In this document: positions 1 to 13,036 of the stretch, in pieces | Position numbering within the stretch: position 1 is the stretch's first letter | Layout of the letters: each line of letters starts with the position of its first letter | Assembly: GCA_034509425.1 (NCBI GenBank) | Contig: JAVTVJ010000490.1 | Coordinates: forward strand, 62,001 to 126,000 | Direction: 5' to 3' | DNA length: 64,000 nt | Origin: Eopsaltria australis | Taxonomy: Eukaryota > Chordata > Aves > Passeriformes > Petroicidae | The notes under the pieces: generated by a model | The model's input: the letters and a program-made list of their open reading frames with translations, nothing else | Database searches by the model: none | Told to the model about the DNA's origin: nothing | Program-made: the position numbers and the translations under genes

Positions 1-2398
1 GACAGAGCTTTTATGTGATGCTAAGAGGCCCCATATTCTATTTATTTTAGTTGGATTCACTTTGTGTTTTTTTTTACCATGGTAGAAAACTCTTTCTCAG
101 ATACTCAGTCTAAAGAACTACATTTCCTTTCAAGACAAATCACTGCCACCTGAGCAGATGTAACAGCCCATTTCTTTGTGCTCATCAAGGATATCAGCTG
201 CTCCTTTTCTTCCAGAAAATGAGGGTGGGGAAGAATAGGAGTGCTGAGAAATCAGGAAATGCATCAATTCCAGCAGAAATAGCAATGTGTATTCCTGTCC
301 CCCTTAAGCAGAGGTCACTGAGGCCAATATTAGCAAATAATTGCCAACTATTTGCTGTTCCTCTCCTGAACCAGCTGTGAAGTGTAACAGCATTTTTTTC
401 TCTATTGTGATATATATTTTGAGGAAAATAAAGAAAGGTGTTGTGTGCTTGGACATTTCAGACTACATGGCCCCAACACATAGTTAAAAAAACCAACAGA
501 CTTTTGCAGGAATGTATTTCTGGAGAAGGCAGTTTAGCACCTTCTTCTCTTAAATTATCAATATGTGGAGAAACCCAGAATTGAAATAAAATGTGAATGA
601 GGTTGTGAAACTTTCCTTCTGCTGTCAGAACATAGCCTTGGGCTAGAACTGACCCAGAGCTCCTTTCCTAGCCAGACACCTCATTGTTAGCATGGCTTTA
701 GAAAGGGACTGGGGAAGAATCTGCCTTTTCTAAGGTAGCTCTTGAAGGTGAACCTGGCATCATCCTCAGTTCCCAGATTTATCACGCACATCCAATATTG
801 CCACATTCCAGGTCTCAGCTGAGACTCAGAACATCTGAGACTACATTGACATCCAGCACTACAGGGTGGATTAAAATCTTCAGATCATCCAAAGCATCAC
901 TGAGTACACAGGGAGGTAGGACCTGCTTTCTTTGGGTTGTAGGGATCCAAATTGTCCCTCACCAAATAGCATGATTATTAATTAGTTAGTAGCATCTATT
1001 TAACTTTTAAATAGCCATGTGTGGGTTCACCCAGTAACTGAGTAAACACAACCTACAGAGAGAGAAAAAGACCTGCAGAAGGCTTTCACTTTACCTGAAG
1101 GTCTTGAATCAGGATTTAAACTGAGCCATAACTTTCCTCAGCCATGGGTTTCAGCTGCAGATTTTTACTCCATATTGATCAGTGTAATGAGGAACCTTAT
1201 TTCATTTGAATTCTCTTGGGTAAATGCTGCCTCAGGAGGAAGTTTTCACTTCCAGCAAAAATCTTTTCAAGCCCTCCAGGTAGATACAGGATAAGGTGGA
1301 GCTTAGACAATGTTTAATAGAAAAGTCAAATCACTGGCAAGGTATCAAAGCAGCACCTGCCTTTGTTAAAATCAACCTTGATAAATGCTTTAAAGTTGTT
1401 CCTTTCATTCCCAGGCAGTGACAGGCTGACAACAGCCCCAGCCATAAAGAGCAAAAATCTCCCAGCAGATCCTCAGTTCCACACTCAGCCCAAGGGTTCG
1501 TATTTTCTATTCTCCACGGCTCTGGGGTTCTATTCTGACACAAACTATTGATGTTTTCAGCCAAGCCAAGTAATTGCTCCTTAATCCACGGGGGTCCTCC
1601 CATCTCAGGCTGGCTCAATTCACTCAGTTTAGCTAAATTCAGCAGCTGGGGTCAGGCTGTTTCTACAAAGGACAGGTGAGGTGGGGCCACGAGCACTTTC
1701 TCTTTGTTGGAGGGGTTGCTGCTTCTTCCTTCCAATCATTTTTTATACTCTGTGCCTTTTCTGAATCCTCATATAGTTTGGCCGAGGATTGAATTTCAAT
1801 CTTCCTCTCACATTAAGTAAGTATTGCTATAAATAAGGACCTAGTGCCATCCCTGTTTGGCTGTTTATGACCTCCCACTCTGGGGGAGCTTCTCTAAATG
1901 CTTTCTCTCTTATTGAAACCAGTCCTCTGTGTCTTCATGACTCCTTTCCCAGCCCATTTTATTCATAAATTAGAAAGACTTAGAAAGTTTTATTTATCTT
2001 CTTTATATTTCCTTCTTACCGTGAAGTTTCTTACCAGGAGGAGGAAGGAATGTGGCAGCAGGCCTTGTTTTGGTGTCTTTTTCTTCCTTGCCAACTTGGA
2101 GTTCATGTAGAATGTTCATATTGCCCAGAGGACTCAACCCATTCAGAATCTCATTTCTATAAGCACAGGATTCACCTAGAGAGGGACAAGCGTGAGACAA
2201 ACACTCCCAACCCTCTCCTTACCCTTTTCTAAGTCGGTAAATGCTGCCTAACTCACTCAACATTCTGCTTGTACTTTAATATAAGGTTTCTGGCCTGGTA
2301 ATTTTATAAAAGGGACATAAAGGAAAGACATGGGATATGGAGAGACACCAGGAATTCAGAAAGTTGCAAGAGATTCACTTTTTTTGTAAACTTTCTTT
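1..2398. other. Intergenic sequence, nothing recognised
   Basis: AT-rich unique-looking sequence with stops in every frame. The longest open frame is 95 codons (minus, 1331-1618) and resembles no protein I know. No repeat family, CpG cluster or RNA gene was seen. Confidence 0.6.
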
Positions 2399-2645
2399 CA
2401 TAGAACCATGAAATTGTTTGGGGTGGAACAGAACTTAAAGATCATTACATTCCAACCCCCCTGCCATAGGCAGGGACATCTTCCACTATCCCAGGCTGCT
2501 CCAAGCCCCCTCCAACCTGGCCTTGGACACTTCCAGGGATCCAGGGGCAGCCACAGCTTCTCTGGGCACCCTGTGCCGAGACCTCACCACCCTCACAGGG
2601 AAGATTTTCTTCCTAATATCCGACCTTAAACCAGCTCTCTTCCAC
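2399..2645 (-). mobile_element. CR1 LINE, 3' fragment
   Basis: Reads on the plus strand as the reverse complement of a CR1 3' end. It has a degenerate octamer tail (tagaaccatgaa), then the GGCAGGGACA..CTTCCACTATCCC block, then the complement of the ORF2 C-terminus (GGGCACCCTGTGCC, TCACAGGGAAGATTTTCTTCC). It belongs to the songbird-type class with the WHRVPRE-like signature. It is 5'-truncated to about 250 bp and cannot move. Confidence 0.92.
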
Positions 2646-2967
2646 TTTGCCTTTTTTTTCTACTTTATCACTCATGCGGTTTTTGGCCAACTTTTAAAAA
2701 ATCAGCTTTAGTTACTTCACTGATGGAGCTTTTTCACAGAAAACCTGCAAAGTTACAAGGTTGTCCTTTCACAAGTGCTCACCCAAAGGTTTGATTCACC
2801 CAGCTCAGCTCGTTCTCACTCCCTTCACAAACGTTTTAATGAGGTAGTGGCAGGGAAAACTGCTTACATAAGAAATTGTATAACAAATCTTATCTTTGCC
2901 TCAGAAAAGCTGGGTCACAGCAACCATCTGGGAAATAAAAGGCTGAATCATCTGCCATACATACACA

Positions 2968-2998
2968 CATATATATATATATATTTATATATATATAA
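2968..2998. repeat. (AT)n microsatellite
   Basis: An alternating AT run broken once by TTT, preceded by a short CA run (acatacacac). Such tracts are usually length-polymorphic. Confidence 0.9.
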
Positions 2999-4969
2999 AG
3001 ATAGTTGTGTGCACATTTGACTCGTACATGAATCACACCCAGAGCTCTACTAAAATGCCACGCCAGCTGAAATCTTCCTCCCAAGCTGTTATTTCTGAAT
3101 GAAAGCTGTCCCCCTTCAATGAATGATGCATTTGAGCCACTATAGATATGCAAAGACATCTTGTCTGCACGGTGGAGAATCTTTCAGCCCTCAACAAAGC
3201 TTTAATTACTCATCTCCTGCACTGCTTCAGCACATGACTCAGAGTAGGTGGCACCAGGACGAGTGGAATGGAAAATGGGGGGGGAAAAGTGTTGCTTTGA
3301 TGAAGGGAGAGATTCCTGCCCAATCTCCACTGGATTTGGGAAAGATCTGTGATGTCATCAAGCTTTGGAGATCAGGACACAATACACCAAAATTCTGTCA
3401 CTACCAACATACATAATTTCTCAGGACTTTGAGACAAATACTCATCTCCCAGATAAAAATGAGGTGTAAGTGAGTCCTCAAACAGAGAAGTCTTGGCTAA
3501 ATCACCACCCAGCTGTAGCCAAGGAGGCTCCTTTTGGAGTAAAGTGATGTCTAAGTCAGGCTGCTTTTATGGGTGCAAGAGGTATGCACCACCAAACTGC
3601 CCATCAAAACATATTTAACATGACTCAGGTGTGGGTACATATTTGTATTCCCTTCAAACTAATCCAAAAACCCTCCCATGATTTAATATTTATAGCAACT
3701 ACTGTCTTAAAAACTGAATGGTGTCTGCTGAAGGGTGCAGATGGTGTTTGTGTTGACCTCTAGACTGTCAGGATATGTTGCCCTGTCATTTTCATTGTTC
3801 TGGTTTTGGAATAAATTTGAAGTGAGTTTCTGGATAAGTTGATGTTCTTGCTCTGTGAGGTTATGGTTGTTTTGATCTGGTGTTAAGAGGCCTCAGATTT
3901 CTTGTTAAATGGAACCGTGGTCTAAGGGTGTAAATGGCGAAGTATTTGCATTAAAAACCTCACACATGGTGTACAATATTCAATATAAATAATTAATATA
4001 ATATTAAATAACTACATTATGTGAGTAGAAATATCAGTACTATAGAGACATGAATTATCGCGAATAATAAAAACAGCCTGGAATTGCCAATAAAAGCAGG
4101 AGCAGTGAATCAGAATCTCCACTGGAAGGAAATGAGGATTTCTCTACAATGAATGCACAAATGTTGATAAAAGATTTTTCAGGGAAAGGTGAATATTTGT
4201 GTAAAATTGTGGACTATCAGTTCAGAGCTTTCTTCATCTACAATTTGTATCAATATAAACATTTCCTCTGAGAGCAACATGAGAGGGATCAAAGCATTTG
4301 TTTGCAACACCTTTTCTTGGGAAAATTTTCCTTATGTGATCCATTTTCACATTATGGAAACCCTTACCCTTTGTGCTTTGTTCATTATGGATTTTTACAT
4401 ACCAAGAGCTTGGGCCAAGAAACTGTTAAAAAGGCTGTCAGAGAAAATAATCACTGCTGAATTAGAGAGAAGGACATTTTTTGGTTAAAAAGTTATATAA
4501 AATTTGGAAACTGATGATAGGAATAAATAATGATTTCTCCCAATGGATGACGTTGGCAATGGGATCCTTCTGAGTGCTTTGCTATAGCCTGGGATGGTCA
4601 AAGTGTTTGTGACTGATTTAGAACAGGGAAGGGTGAATTGTGCTGTGACATTTTGCTGATGACAGTATTTGATTGAGTAAAGAACAAGTACTGCTGGGGG
4701 GATTAGAGAAAGGTATTTTGAGTGAGTAGGAGATGACAAAATACAGCACAAATAATAACCTATGAGATCTAAATTTGAGAATTATTAGGAAAATAATGGA
4801 GAACAAAATTAAAGTATCAGCATGGTGCTGATCCATGGACCTTGGGATATGGAGTTCTGATTTTTCACCTCTGTGATTCATGGTTTGTGAAAAGCAAGAA
4901 TATGGGATAACATCATAATAAGGAAATATTTGATTAACTTTGAGAAGATTAAAAACTACTTCCAGTTGA

Positions 4970-5010
4970 AACATTGCAAATGTGCAAGAAACATTGCAAA
5001 ATGTGCAAAA
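4970..5010. repeat. 20-bp tandem duplication
   Basis: Two adjacent near-identical units (aacattgcaaatgtgcaaga, then the same unit with one inserted A and one substitution). The high identity suggests a recent local duplication by slippage. Confidence 0.85.
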
Positions 5011-5610
5011 TTATTTTTATTTCAATGCATAATCCTGTGAAAAAGTTAAAGTTTTAATTATTGTGGGTTTATTAAATAACCCTGTTTCTTGCAGCATTAA
5101 TAATGTACAATGTGCAAGTGATTTTACCACTACAGCTTCATAAAAAATATTACATATGTCATCATGTACTTAACTATAACCTCCTTACAAGGGAAAGAGC
5201 CTAAGACCCAGAATATCTTTTCCAAACATTGCTATCTTTTGCTTTTTTGGCAACATTCCCAGCAAAAAAATAGAGGATTGTAAGAACCTGGATATAATAT
5301 CCGAAAATGATTGCCTGGAGTTCTACCAAGTTTTCTCTCATTAGCAATAAACTCAGTTGCTTTAGTCAAGGAGAAAAAAATCAAAATCCAATGTTAAAAA
5401 GATTTTGAAAAATGAATGGTTGCTGCTATAGGTGGAGAAGGCAGAAATCTCCTAGGATTTGTTTTCGTTTATGAGCTACTGTTTAAGCAAGGTCATCAGT
5501 ACAGAAATTAGCATCAAGGCTAACTAAACTTATCTTGTGATTCAAACATTGGGCATTTTGCATTGATACACAAGTGCATCCTGTTCCAGACAGGAAGAAA
5601 GTGAAGAAAC

Positions 5611-6002
5611 AGGCTGGGAGAGCTGGGAATGTTCACCTGGAGAGAAGGCTCCAGGGAGAGCTCAGAGCCCCTTGCAGGGCCTAAAGGGGCTCCAGGAGAG
5701 CTGGAGAGGGACTGGGGACAAGGCATGGAAGGACAGGACAAGGGGAAACGGCTTCAAACTGAAGAGGGGAAACTTGGTTTAGAGTTTAGGAAGAAATTCT
5801 TCCCTGTGAGGGTGGGGAGGCCCTGGCACAGGGTGTCCAGAGAAGCTGTGGCTGCCCCTGGATCCCTGGCAGTGTCCGAGGCCAGGTTGGACAGGCTTGG
5901 AGCAATCTGGGACAGTGGAAGGTGTCCCTGCCCATGGGCAGGGGGTGGAATGTGATGATCTTTAAGACCTGTTTCAACCTAAACCATTCCATGATTCTAT
6001 GA
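5611..6002 (+). mobile_element. CR1 LINE with ORF2 C-terminal relic
   Basis: Plus-strand CR1 of about 390 bp. The open frame over it (5629-5955) ends in residues related to the CR1 reverse-transcriptase C-terminus: RKKFFPVRVGRPWHRV, then REAVAAPGSL. The 3' UTR (TGGAAGGTGTCCCTGCCC) and a short tail (ATTCCATGATTCTATGA) follow. It is 5'-truncated and lacks the endonuclease and catalytic RT domains, so it is dead. The apparent 108-codon protein is only this relic. Confidence 0.95.
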
Positions 6003-8186
6003 AGAAACAGCTCCTCATAAGCTCCTTAGGAGTATTTTCTCTGCTCTAATTCATTAGAACATATATGGCTTCCACATGATTTAATATTTGCAAGATCCAT
6101 TAAAAATCTCACATCCTTAAACATGCTGTGAGATCTTGCCGTTTAAGAGGGAGACTGTACAGGCAAAAAACCTTTTGAAACTGTTTGAAAATGCTTTGTG
6201 ATATTTGCCATGGGGATTCCAATTTGGATCATCCAAATCCAAAATGGACAGATATTCCTTTTCTCCTGGTACAGAAACCAACAAGAGGAAAGGGAGAGAT
6301 TATGAGCTATTTTTTTTCCCCCATTAAGTAGTTGGAATTAAAACTTTTTTTCACTTTTTCTACTTTTTCACTCCTTTAAATGCTAATGTCAGAAACATCA
6401 CTGGGGCATATGACGCAAGGAAAAGATTGACTTACAGCTAGGCAAGAGTCCAGCTCCCCAGTAGCATTCTGCCAATTATGTGCACTTTAAATTGAGGGAT
6501 TTTCTTCTTCTCCTCAGTAGACTTGTGATATTTTTGACTCCCATTTACTTGCCATTTGGGCTGCATTTCATACATATCCATACACAAGGTATGCAGAAAG
6601 GAAAAATAAAATAATAGCAGATTTAAAGTGTCTTTTACCCAAATTTTCTTATGTAACAGAGGCTTTTTTCACTCAATTCTTTTTACCGCTACTGAAACCC
6701 CAGATGAACAAGTCCCTGGGCAGCATATTCCCAGACCCTAACATCAAAGCCATGTAGCAGGATGTCTCAACACAGGTTCCAGCAGGCAGCAGGCCATGGA
6801 ACACTTTTACATGTGAGGAAAAAAGAAGTGAACTTTGTCCCATGTGGTTGTGGTGCACACAATGGTTATTGACAAAATGTGGGATTTATTGATAGTGTTT
6901 AGCAAGTGGTTTGGCTTCAGCACGTCACGATCACAGAATGGTGCTGTAAAGATATAAGCTCTAATTATATGAAACACCAGCAGCCCTATTTACTTATTTT
7001 CAATTGTGGAAGTACTGAAGTTGAAGTCCGGGCCCTTTCAGGGTTACCATGACAACTGGACACTTTGATGGGTGATTATAGTGGTACCATTTTGGCATCA
7101 GGCATGAACTTTGATTGCTATGGCAACGTCACAGCCATAACTTCTATTTCATTCAGCTCATACTTTGTTCCTGAGGAGCCTCTTTGCCTGCAGCTTGTGA
7201 GGAAGCTGAGAACTGTGTCAGCTGCATCAGAGAGGAGCTGTTAGGAGCAACACAAAATGGGCTTTCCCAGCTTAAAGAACATTTCACATCAGGGAACGAT
7301 TCACTCAGGGCTCTCATTATCCCTAGGAAGGAGCTGAGCTTCTTGTCTGGTGTAAATGGAGGTGGCTCCATTAAGGGCAGCAAAGTCTCTTGAATCCAAA
7401 TTGGGCACCAGGGAAAAAAAAAAAAACAACACATTTCTCTGGTTGAATATGCATTACTAGAGGTGAAGAATCTCCCTTGTCTTGTTTGGCATTCAAACAA
7501 TGTAGGGATGACAGAGATCAGAGGAAGAGAGGAAGATTCAAAAACAAAAAACCAAATAAACAACAAAAAAAACCCATGGAAAAATATGTTTACCAGACAG
7601 TTTAGCTTTTTGAAATTCATATCAACTTGGAGATAAAAACAGATTTGTCAATATTTATAGAGTTTTACCATTAGAAAATTCATGCAGGTTTCTCCAGGTA
7701 CAATGACAGGAAATTCACCTGAACTGTGGGAATAATGGAGAGATTCTGAAAGGCTGTTACTTCTCATAGGCAATATGGAAGTGGAGGCCTTTTGTGATTC
7801 ATACAGAGCAAGCAAAAGGATGAATTTCTTCACATAACTTCTCTTTAAACTCTTACTCTTCACCAAAGGATGTTCCAGAGGCCAAACACTCTCATTTACA
7901 GAAAACTCTGAGGAAATTTAATATGGCAAAGCCCATTGAGGATTATTAGTATAAAGATATCATTTTCTTTCAGGAAGTCTCCAAACTACAAGTCACTGTA
8001 GGCTGGGAGAGCACAACAGGGTGATATCACTACACAGCTGAGCTTCTTCTAAACTCTTCCATGAACAAGCACCAATGCAAGTAGGATGCTGGTCTTGGGG
8101 AGACTTGGGTTTGGTTGCTTGTGGCCATCCTCATGATCTTAGACTCATTCATCTAGGGAAGGGTAAATAATAAAGATTTCTTCACA
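6003..8186. other. Intergenic sequence, nothing recognised
   Basis: Unique-looking sequence apart from an A13 run near 7414. A 155-codon minus frame (7153-7620) is partly poly-T derived (runs of Phe), shows no known domain, and was not called a gene. Confidence 0.55.
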
Positions 8187-8690
8187 AAATCATAGAATGG
8201 TTTGGAGGGACCCAAGTTAGTCTCATCCCAACTCCCTTGCCATGGACAAGGACACTTTTCATTAGATGAGTTTGCTCAGAGCTCCATCTAACCCAGCCTT
8301 GCACAATTCCAGGAATGCGATATCCATGACTTCTCAGGGCAAACCTGTTCCAGTGCCTCACCACTCGCATAGTAAAAAAAAAATTCATTATCATGTCAAA
8401 TGCAAACCTACCTAATTTCAGTTTAAAACCATTTCTCCTTGTCCTGTCACTGTGGGCCTTGGTAAAAAAATCTCAGTCTTCCTCATAAGCTCCCCATTCA
8501 TTTATTGAATAGCTGGAATAAAGTTTCCCCAGAGTCTTCCCTTATTCAGAATGAACAACCGCAATTCTCTGTCCCTCATCACAGCAGAGGTGCTCCAGCT
8601 CTCTGAGCATCTTTGTGGCCCATCTCAGGGTCTGCTCTAACAGTTCCATGTCTTTCTTGTACTGGGGACTCCAGAACTGATGTGGAGTCA
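8187..8690 (-). mobile_element. CR1 LINE, older copy
   Basis: A diverged minus-strand CR1 of about 500 bp. The tail complement aatcatagaatggtttgg leads into the 3' UTR, the ORF2 C-terminus and further upstream ORF2 (complement of the region around CTGGGGACTCCAGAACTG). The minus-strand frame retains FFFTMRVVRHWNR, so it belongs to the HWNR class rather than the PWHR class. Many substitutions and frameshifts point to an old insertion. Confidence 0.9.
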
Positions 8691-10684
8691 GATTCCAGCT
8701 AAACATCCAGAATTTGGTGCTAAAAGGACATTTTTACATTGTGAAGAACAGGTGACAATCTGTGACTCCTGGAGGTGCCGCATCTCACAACCAGTCCTAC
8801 TCCCTCTGACACCTATCTTGCAGCATTAAGTAAATGCACTGACATGCTGATTTTGCTAAAAAATTCAAGCACAAAAAAAATGATGAGTTGTGATAATTAT
8901 TATCCTTAAAAGTCTGCTCAGACTTTCTTAATTTATTACATCAACTTCAGTTTGCACTGCTCAGAAAAAATGTCAAAATTCATCAGTGAAGAGCAGGACT
9001 TTCCATAAGTAGCAAAAAAGAAAAATATGTGATAATTTAACAGGTTTATAATATTACTCATTTGTATCTCAGTGTAGCTATTTCTAGAACTGAACTCACC
9101 TCTCCCCAGTACAAGTGAATAAATTCTACCTCTATATAAATAAATAAAGAGATGGCAGTGCTGTGTGGGCTGCAATAGAGGATTATTCATCTATCACACC
9201 ATGTCTGCCAGATGCTTTGAAGCATTAGATCCACCTGTGTCTTTTAGCATCCCAGATCTTAATATTTACACAGCAACAGGATTCTATGTTCTCCTCAGCT
9301 CAATCTCACACTCCAGAGTTCAGCTCCGATACCTGAAGTGATCTGGAGACATGAAGCTACTCATGAGTGTTAGATGAAAGGTCATCACTACAACTTGAAA
9401 CATACTGGGCTGAAATCTTTAGTCCAACATGAAATTGCACAACAAAGAAGCTGCAATTGCAGCACTGGATGTGTTCTGTGTTTATATTACAAAACCCAGC
9501 ACCCCAACCTGCTCCTCCATCAGCCACACTGAATTTAAAGAAAGGATTGTTCAGAGACACCCATTACCTATAATCTTCAAGCACCTTCAAGCCCTGTAGG
9601 AGACAAAGTTTTTTGCTAGGACCTAGTCACTGGTTTGTGATCCTTTCAAAATGCTAAGAAAAGAAGAAAACAAGTACTACCAAAAAATACTCATCTATTA
9701 AGCACAGCAAGAAGAGCACACTTGGTAAAAGGTGAAGGAGAAGGATAAAAATAAAGTATTCATGCTTACAATCTTTGTTAAATAAAAAAAGACACAAAAC
9801 AGCCAAAATAACATCAAATCCCAAACCACCATGACTATTTAGAGTTCCAAGAATTCCACCTCTGATAAAGCAGTGAAGGACAGAAACCAAAGTTCCCAAA
9901 GTTTGAAGTAATTCATGAGTGTTTGGAATTTCAACCTTTATTCAGTCCCATTTTTTAGTTCTAATAAAAAAAGTTGAATTTTAGCTGGGGGGCTGAAGGT
10001 CAGCTTCCTGCCAGGAAAGCAAAAGAAGTGGTGATCACTTAGATCAGTTTGTCACTGATAAAGCTGTGAACCCTTGGCACAAAAACTCTTTGTGAGACAC
10101 CCAGGTTCTTTCTCTGCCCCAGGTCAAAGGCTGTTGGTGATGCTCATCAGTTCCTTCACCTCCATGTACTCCATTCTTCCAGTTGTGATAATGGGAATGA
10201 TGGGATGCCGGTGCGTTATTCACCAGCTATATGTTTTATGTATGGGAAGAGTTGTCTGTGCTTTTTACTTCCTTACTGGGGCAAAAGAGGTTGATTTTGT
10301 TCCTTTCACTAAAAATATAGGTTTTCTAAGCGACAGATGGCCTCGCTATTGTCGATTGTCAGAGGCTTTTGATCAGCAATGAAGCAGAAAAAATATATAA
10401 TGGATTTTATCAGGTGTGCTCTAAAAAGCCTCAGCTCAGAAGGACTTTTTGATCAAAAGCACAAAGCAAAATATCACTTTCTTTGGGTTGCACGTGTGAC
10501 TCTTCATACACATGAAAAATGTGGGCTGTTCTGCAAAATGAACTTCATCTTTTCAAGAGAGGCACAGATTGGCAGGGTTGATGCTTCTTATTGAAGATTA
10601 TGAAGTGTCAATCAAAAAAAAAATCATTTGAAAAGAGCTTCCGTGCAAGGGAAAAACACCTGAGTCAGTCATTCCTGAAAATAT
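8691..10684. other. Intergenic sequence with a candidate regulatory block
   Basis: No repeat or gene recognised. The 10190-10500 part has more CpGs than its surroundings and paired SOX-like and TCF/LEF-like motifs; see the separate entry. Confidence 0.5.
10190..10500. promoter_or_regulatory. Candidate conserved non-coding element (unproven)
   Basis: Several CpGs survive here in an otherwise CpG-poor region (gccggtgcg, taagcgaca, ctcgctattgtcgattg). ATTGT cores occur at 10348 and 10355. CTTTTGATCA lies at 10366 and a 12-bp palindrome TTTTGATCAAAA at 10447. SOX and TCF/LEF proteins bind such cores, but motifs this short also arise by chance. Conservation cannot be judged from one sequence. Confidence 0.25.
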
Positions 10685-10944
10685 TCATAGAAATATTGAA
10701 TGGCTGAGGTTGGAAGGGACCGTAAGGATCATCTTGTTCCAACTCACTGCCATGGGCAGGGACACCTTCCACTATCCCAGGCTGCTCCAAGCCCTGTCCA
10801 ACCTGGCCCTGGGCACTTCCAGGGATCCAGGGGCAGCCACAGCTTCTCTGGGCACCCTGTGCCAGGGCCTCCCCACCCTCTGATTAAAGAACTTTGTCCT
10901 AATCTCTAATCTAAACCTACTCACTTTCAGTTTAAAGCCATTAA
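10685..10944 (-). mobile_element. CR1 LINE, 3' fragment
   Basis: Starts on the plus strand with tcatagaaatattgaatggc and runs through the 3' UTR complement into the ORF2 C-terminus. The minus frame reads RPWHRVPREAVAAPGSL, then RARLDRAWSSLG, the same songbird-type signature as the copies at 5.6, 15.2 and 35.9 kb. It is truncated at its 5' side near a T-rich run at 10950-10968. Confidence 0.94.
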
Positions 10945-12109
10945 AGTAATTTTTTTTTTCTTTTTTTTGACCTTTCCAAACAAACAATGCCCATGATGCT
11001 GCTGCCTGGCATGAGGCTGCCATCACCCACCAAATCCCAGCTCAGGAGTTCAGGTTTGTTGGGCATTTCCTGCCATGCACAAATACACTCTGTGAGCACA
11101 GCATCAAGAAGAGAAAAGCTCGCAGCAAATATTTATTGGCTCACACACACACACTTTGGAGAGTAAGGATCCATCTTTTACCAAGTGAAAGGTTAATATG
11201 GGCACAACCCTGAAAGTGAGATGTCTGCTGGCCAGGCCTGTTTGTCCCTTTTTCCTGTTGATTTTCTTTCTTTCAGTTTTCTTTCTTCCCTGATGGTTTT
11301 AATATCTCCTCATGTCCCTTCTTTTCAGTTCTGCAATGCCTACGCACCACTGGCTCCAAAATTTAACTTCTCTCCCATGGCTTTAACACTCAGTCTTCCT
11401 CAGATGGCTCCAAATTCTCTTCCCAGCAAAGATCTCTCAGCTCTGCTGCACCAAACTGGGCCAAATGGGGTCACACTGATACAACCACGGGCTGTGGGTT
11501 GCAAGGCTTCTGGAAGAGAAGGGATTTGGGGAGTTTATCCAGACTTGACACAGCTCTTTAACTGAAAAATCAAATTTCAGAATTTACTACATATTGGAAG
11601 AAGAGGCTGACTAGTTTTCTTTGAGCCCTACAGTGTTTAGATTACCAGAACCTACAGGAAATGCACTCCAGAAGATTAAAGTTAGTCATGCACAAACAGT
11701 TCATCAGGAGAATACACATTTGAAAGATTTTTATCATCTTTCAAGAGCTACAAAACAAAATGAAACAACCCAAAAAAAAAAAGTAGATGAAAAAGAAGAG
11801 GATATTATTAATTCTCAAAAAGCCAGGTCACTTTCCACTGAATCTGAAAAATTACATCAATAGAATTTACAATCAGAATAACTCAGGATGAGGTTCTAGC
11901 AAAGCAATGAGCAGCATCTGATCTGATCTGATGTCTGGCATGGGTGTGCTCATAAATAAATGCAGAAGTGGTGGCATAAATCTCTCATGAATGTCTAAAA
12001 CAGGATTGTTAGCACCCAAACCTGAGCATAAAATATGTAGTTCCTGTACCTGTTCAGTGCAGCAAGTGAGGAACAGAAAAAGCTCCTTACAAGCAAGAAT
12101 TGATTGATT
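10945..12109. other. Intergenic sequence, short simple repeats only
   Basis: A short CA run lies at 11142-11154 and an A-rich patch near 11771. Frames of 114 codons (11221-11565) and 80 codons have no recognisable protein similarity. Confidence 0.55.
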
Positions 12110-12171
12110 TTTAGGAAGAAATTCTTCCCTGTGAGGGTGGTGAGGCCCTGACAGAGGTTGCGCAGAGAAGC
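12110..12171 (+). mobile_element. CR1 LINE, small internal fragment
   Basis: About 62 bp matching the CR1 ORF2 C-terminal coding segment (TTAGGAAGAAATTCTTCCCT, then GTGAGGGTGGTGAGGCCCTG). Both the upstream ORF2 and the 3' UTR/tail are missing, so this is an internal remnant, perhaps left after a deletion. Confidence 0.85.
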
Positions 12172-12968
12172 ATTTTAATCACTAAAAACTCAGAGTCCAG
12201 AGAAAATTGTCTAAAAAATTAGCAAAACTTCAAGAGAATGACCAAGGGCTTCCAAAATTAAGGATTATAAGCACTAAATGAACCCTGCTACAAAATGAAT
12301 ATATCTCATTTGTGTTCAGGTACCCCTGAAAAGCACAGCTCTCATTCTGCTATTTTTTTTGTTGATTTATACATTCCTTTCTTGTTTAGTTTATTTTTGG
12401 AATTAATTTATGCATGACACCAAATATTCTGTGTCTACACAGTGTCTCAGTATTGGTTTCTTCAAGCAATGGATGGAGAAGAATCATCTGCTGTGGGTCT
12501 GGAATTAAACAATATTTTAAAAGGTAAAAATAAAGGTTTTATGCTCAGCTGTATTAAACCCCTGTGGTTCCACTGGCTGGATAATATAGAGAGGTGTTCC
12601 ATGCTCCTTTCTGTAAGTAGCTACTGAAGGAAAAACTACTACCCTGGAGCTTCTTGTTATGATTTCTGTGCCAAAAGTTGCTTATCCATAGCTGATTCAA
12701 CAGAGATAACAGCTCCACTGTTGCTCCAGTGAAGATTTTGATATCTTAGCTCAAAGCTACCTCGTGAAGAATTTATTTGTGGCTGACTGATTCTTGGGCT
12801 AGAGCGGAATGCTGTCCTCTGATAAGCAGCCTACAGTGGTAAAAAACCTCCAGGTAAAGGTGAGTACTTTGTGTTTTTAACCAGTGGTAGGAAATGAAAA
12901 AATGTAGAATTTTAATAAATTTATTTAGATAAATGTAACCAAATTTAACTGGAGAGGTCACCATCATC
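12172..12968. other. Intergenic sequence, nothing recognised
   Basis: AT-rich unique sequence without usable open frames or recognisable repeats. Confidence 0.6.
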
Positions 12969-13036
12969 ATGGAAGAATAAAACAGCTTGGGTTGGAAGGG
13001 ACCTTAGGGAATCTCTGGTTCCAGCTTTTCACCTGG
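12969..13036 (-). mobile_element. CR1 LINE, 3' terminal stub
   Basis: Only the extreme 3' end of a minus-strand CR1: a decayed tail (catggaagaataaaac), then AGCTTGGGTTGGAAGGGACC. It is either severely 5'-truncated or truncated by later deletion. Confidence 0.8.

Larger units (their letters stand above)
2646..5610. other. Intergenic sequence with small simple repeats
   Basis: No gene or interspersed repeat recognised. It contains an AT microsatellite near 2968, a very AT-rich patch at about 3975-4025 and a 20-bp tandem duplication at 4970, described separately. Confidence 0.6.

Noticed and set aside
7153..7620. 155-codon minus frame
   Set aside because: Its Phe-rich parts come from poly-A/T runs, and nothing in the rest is recognisable.
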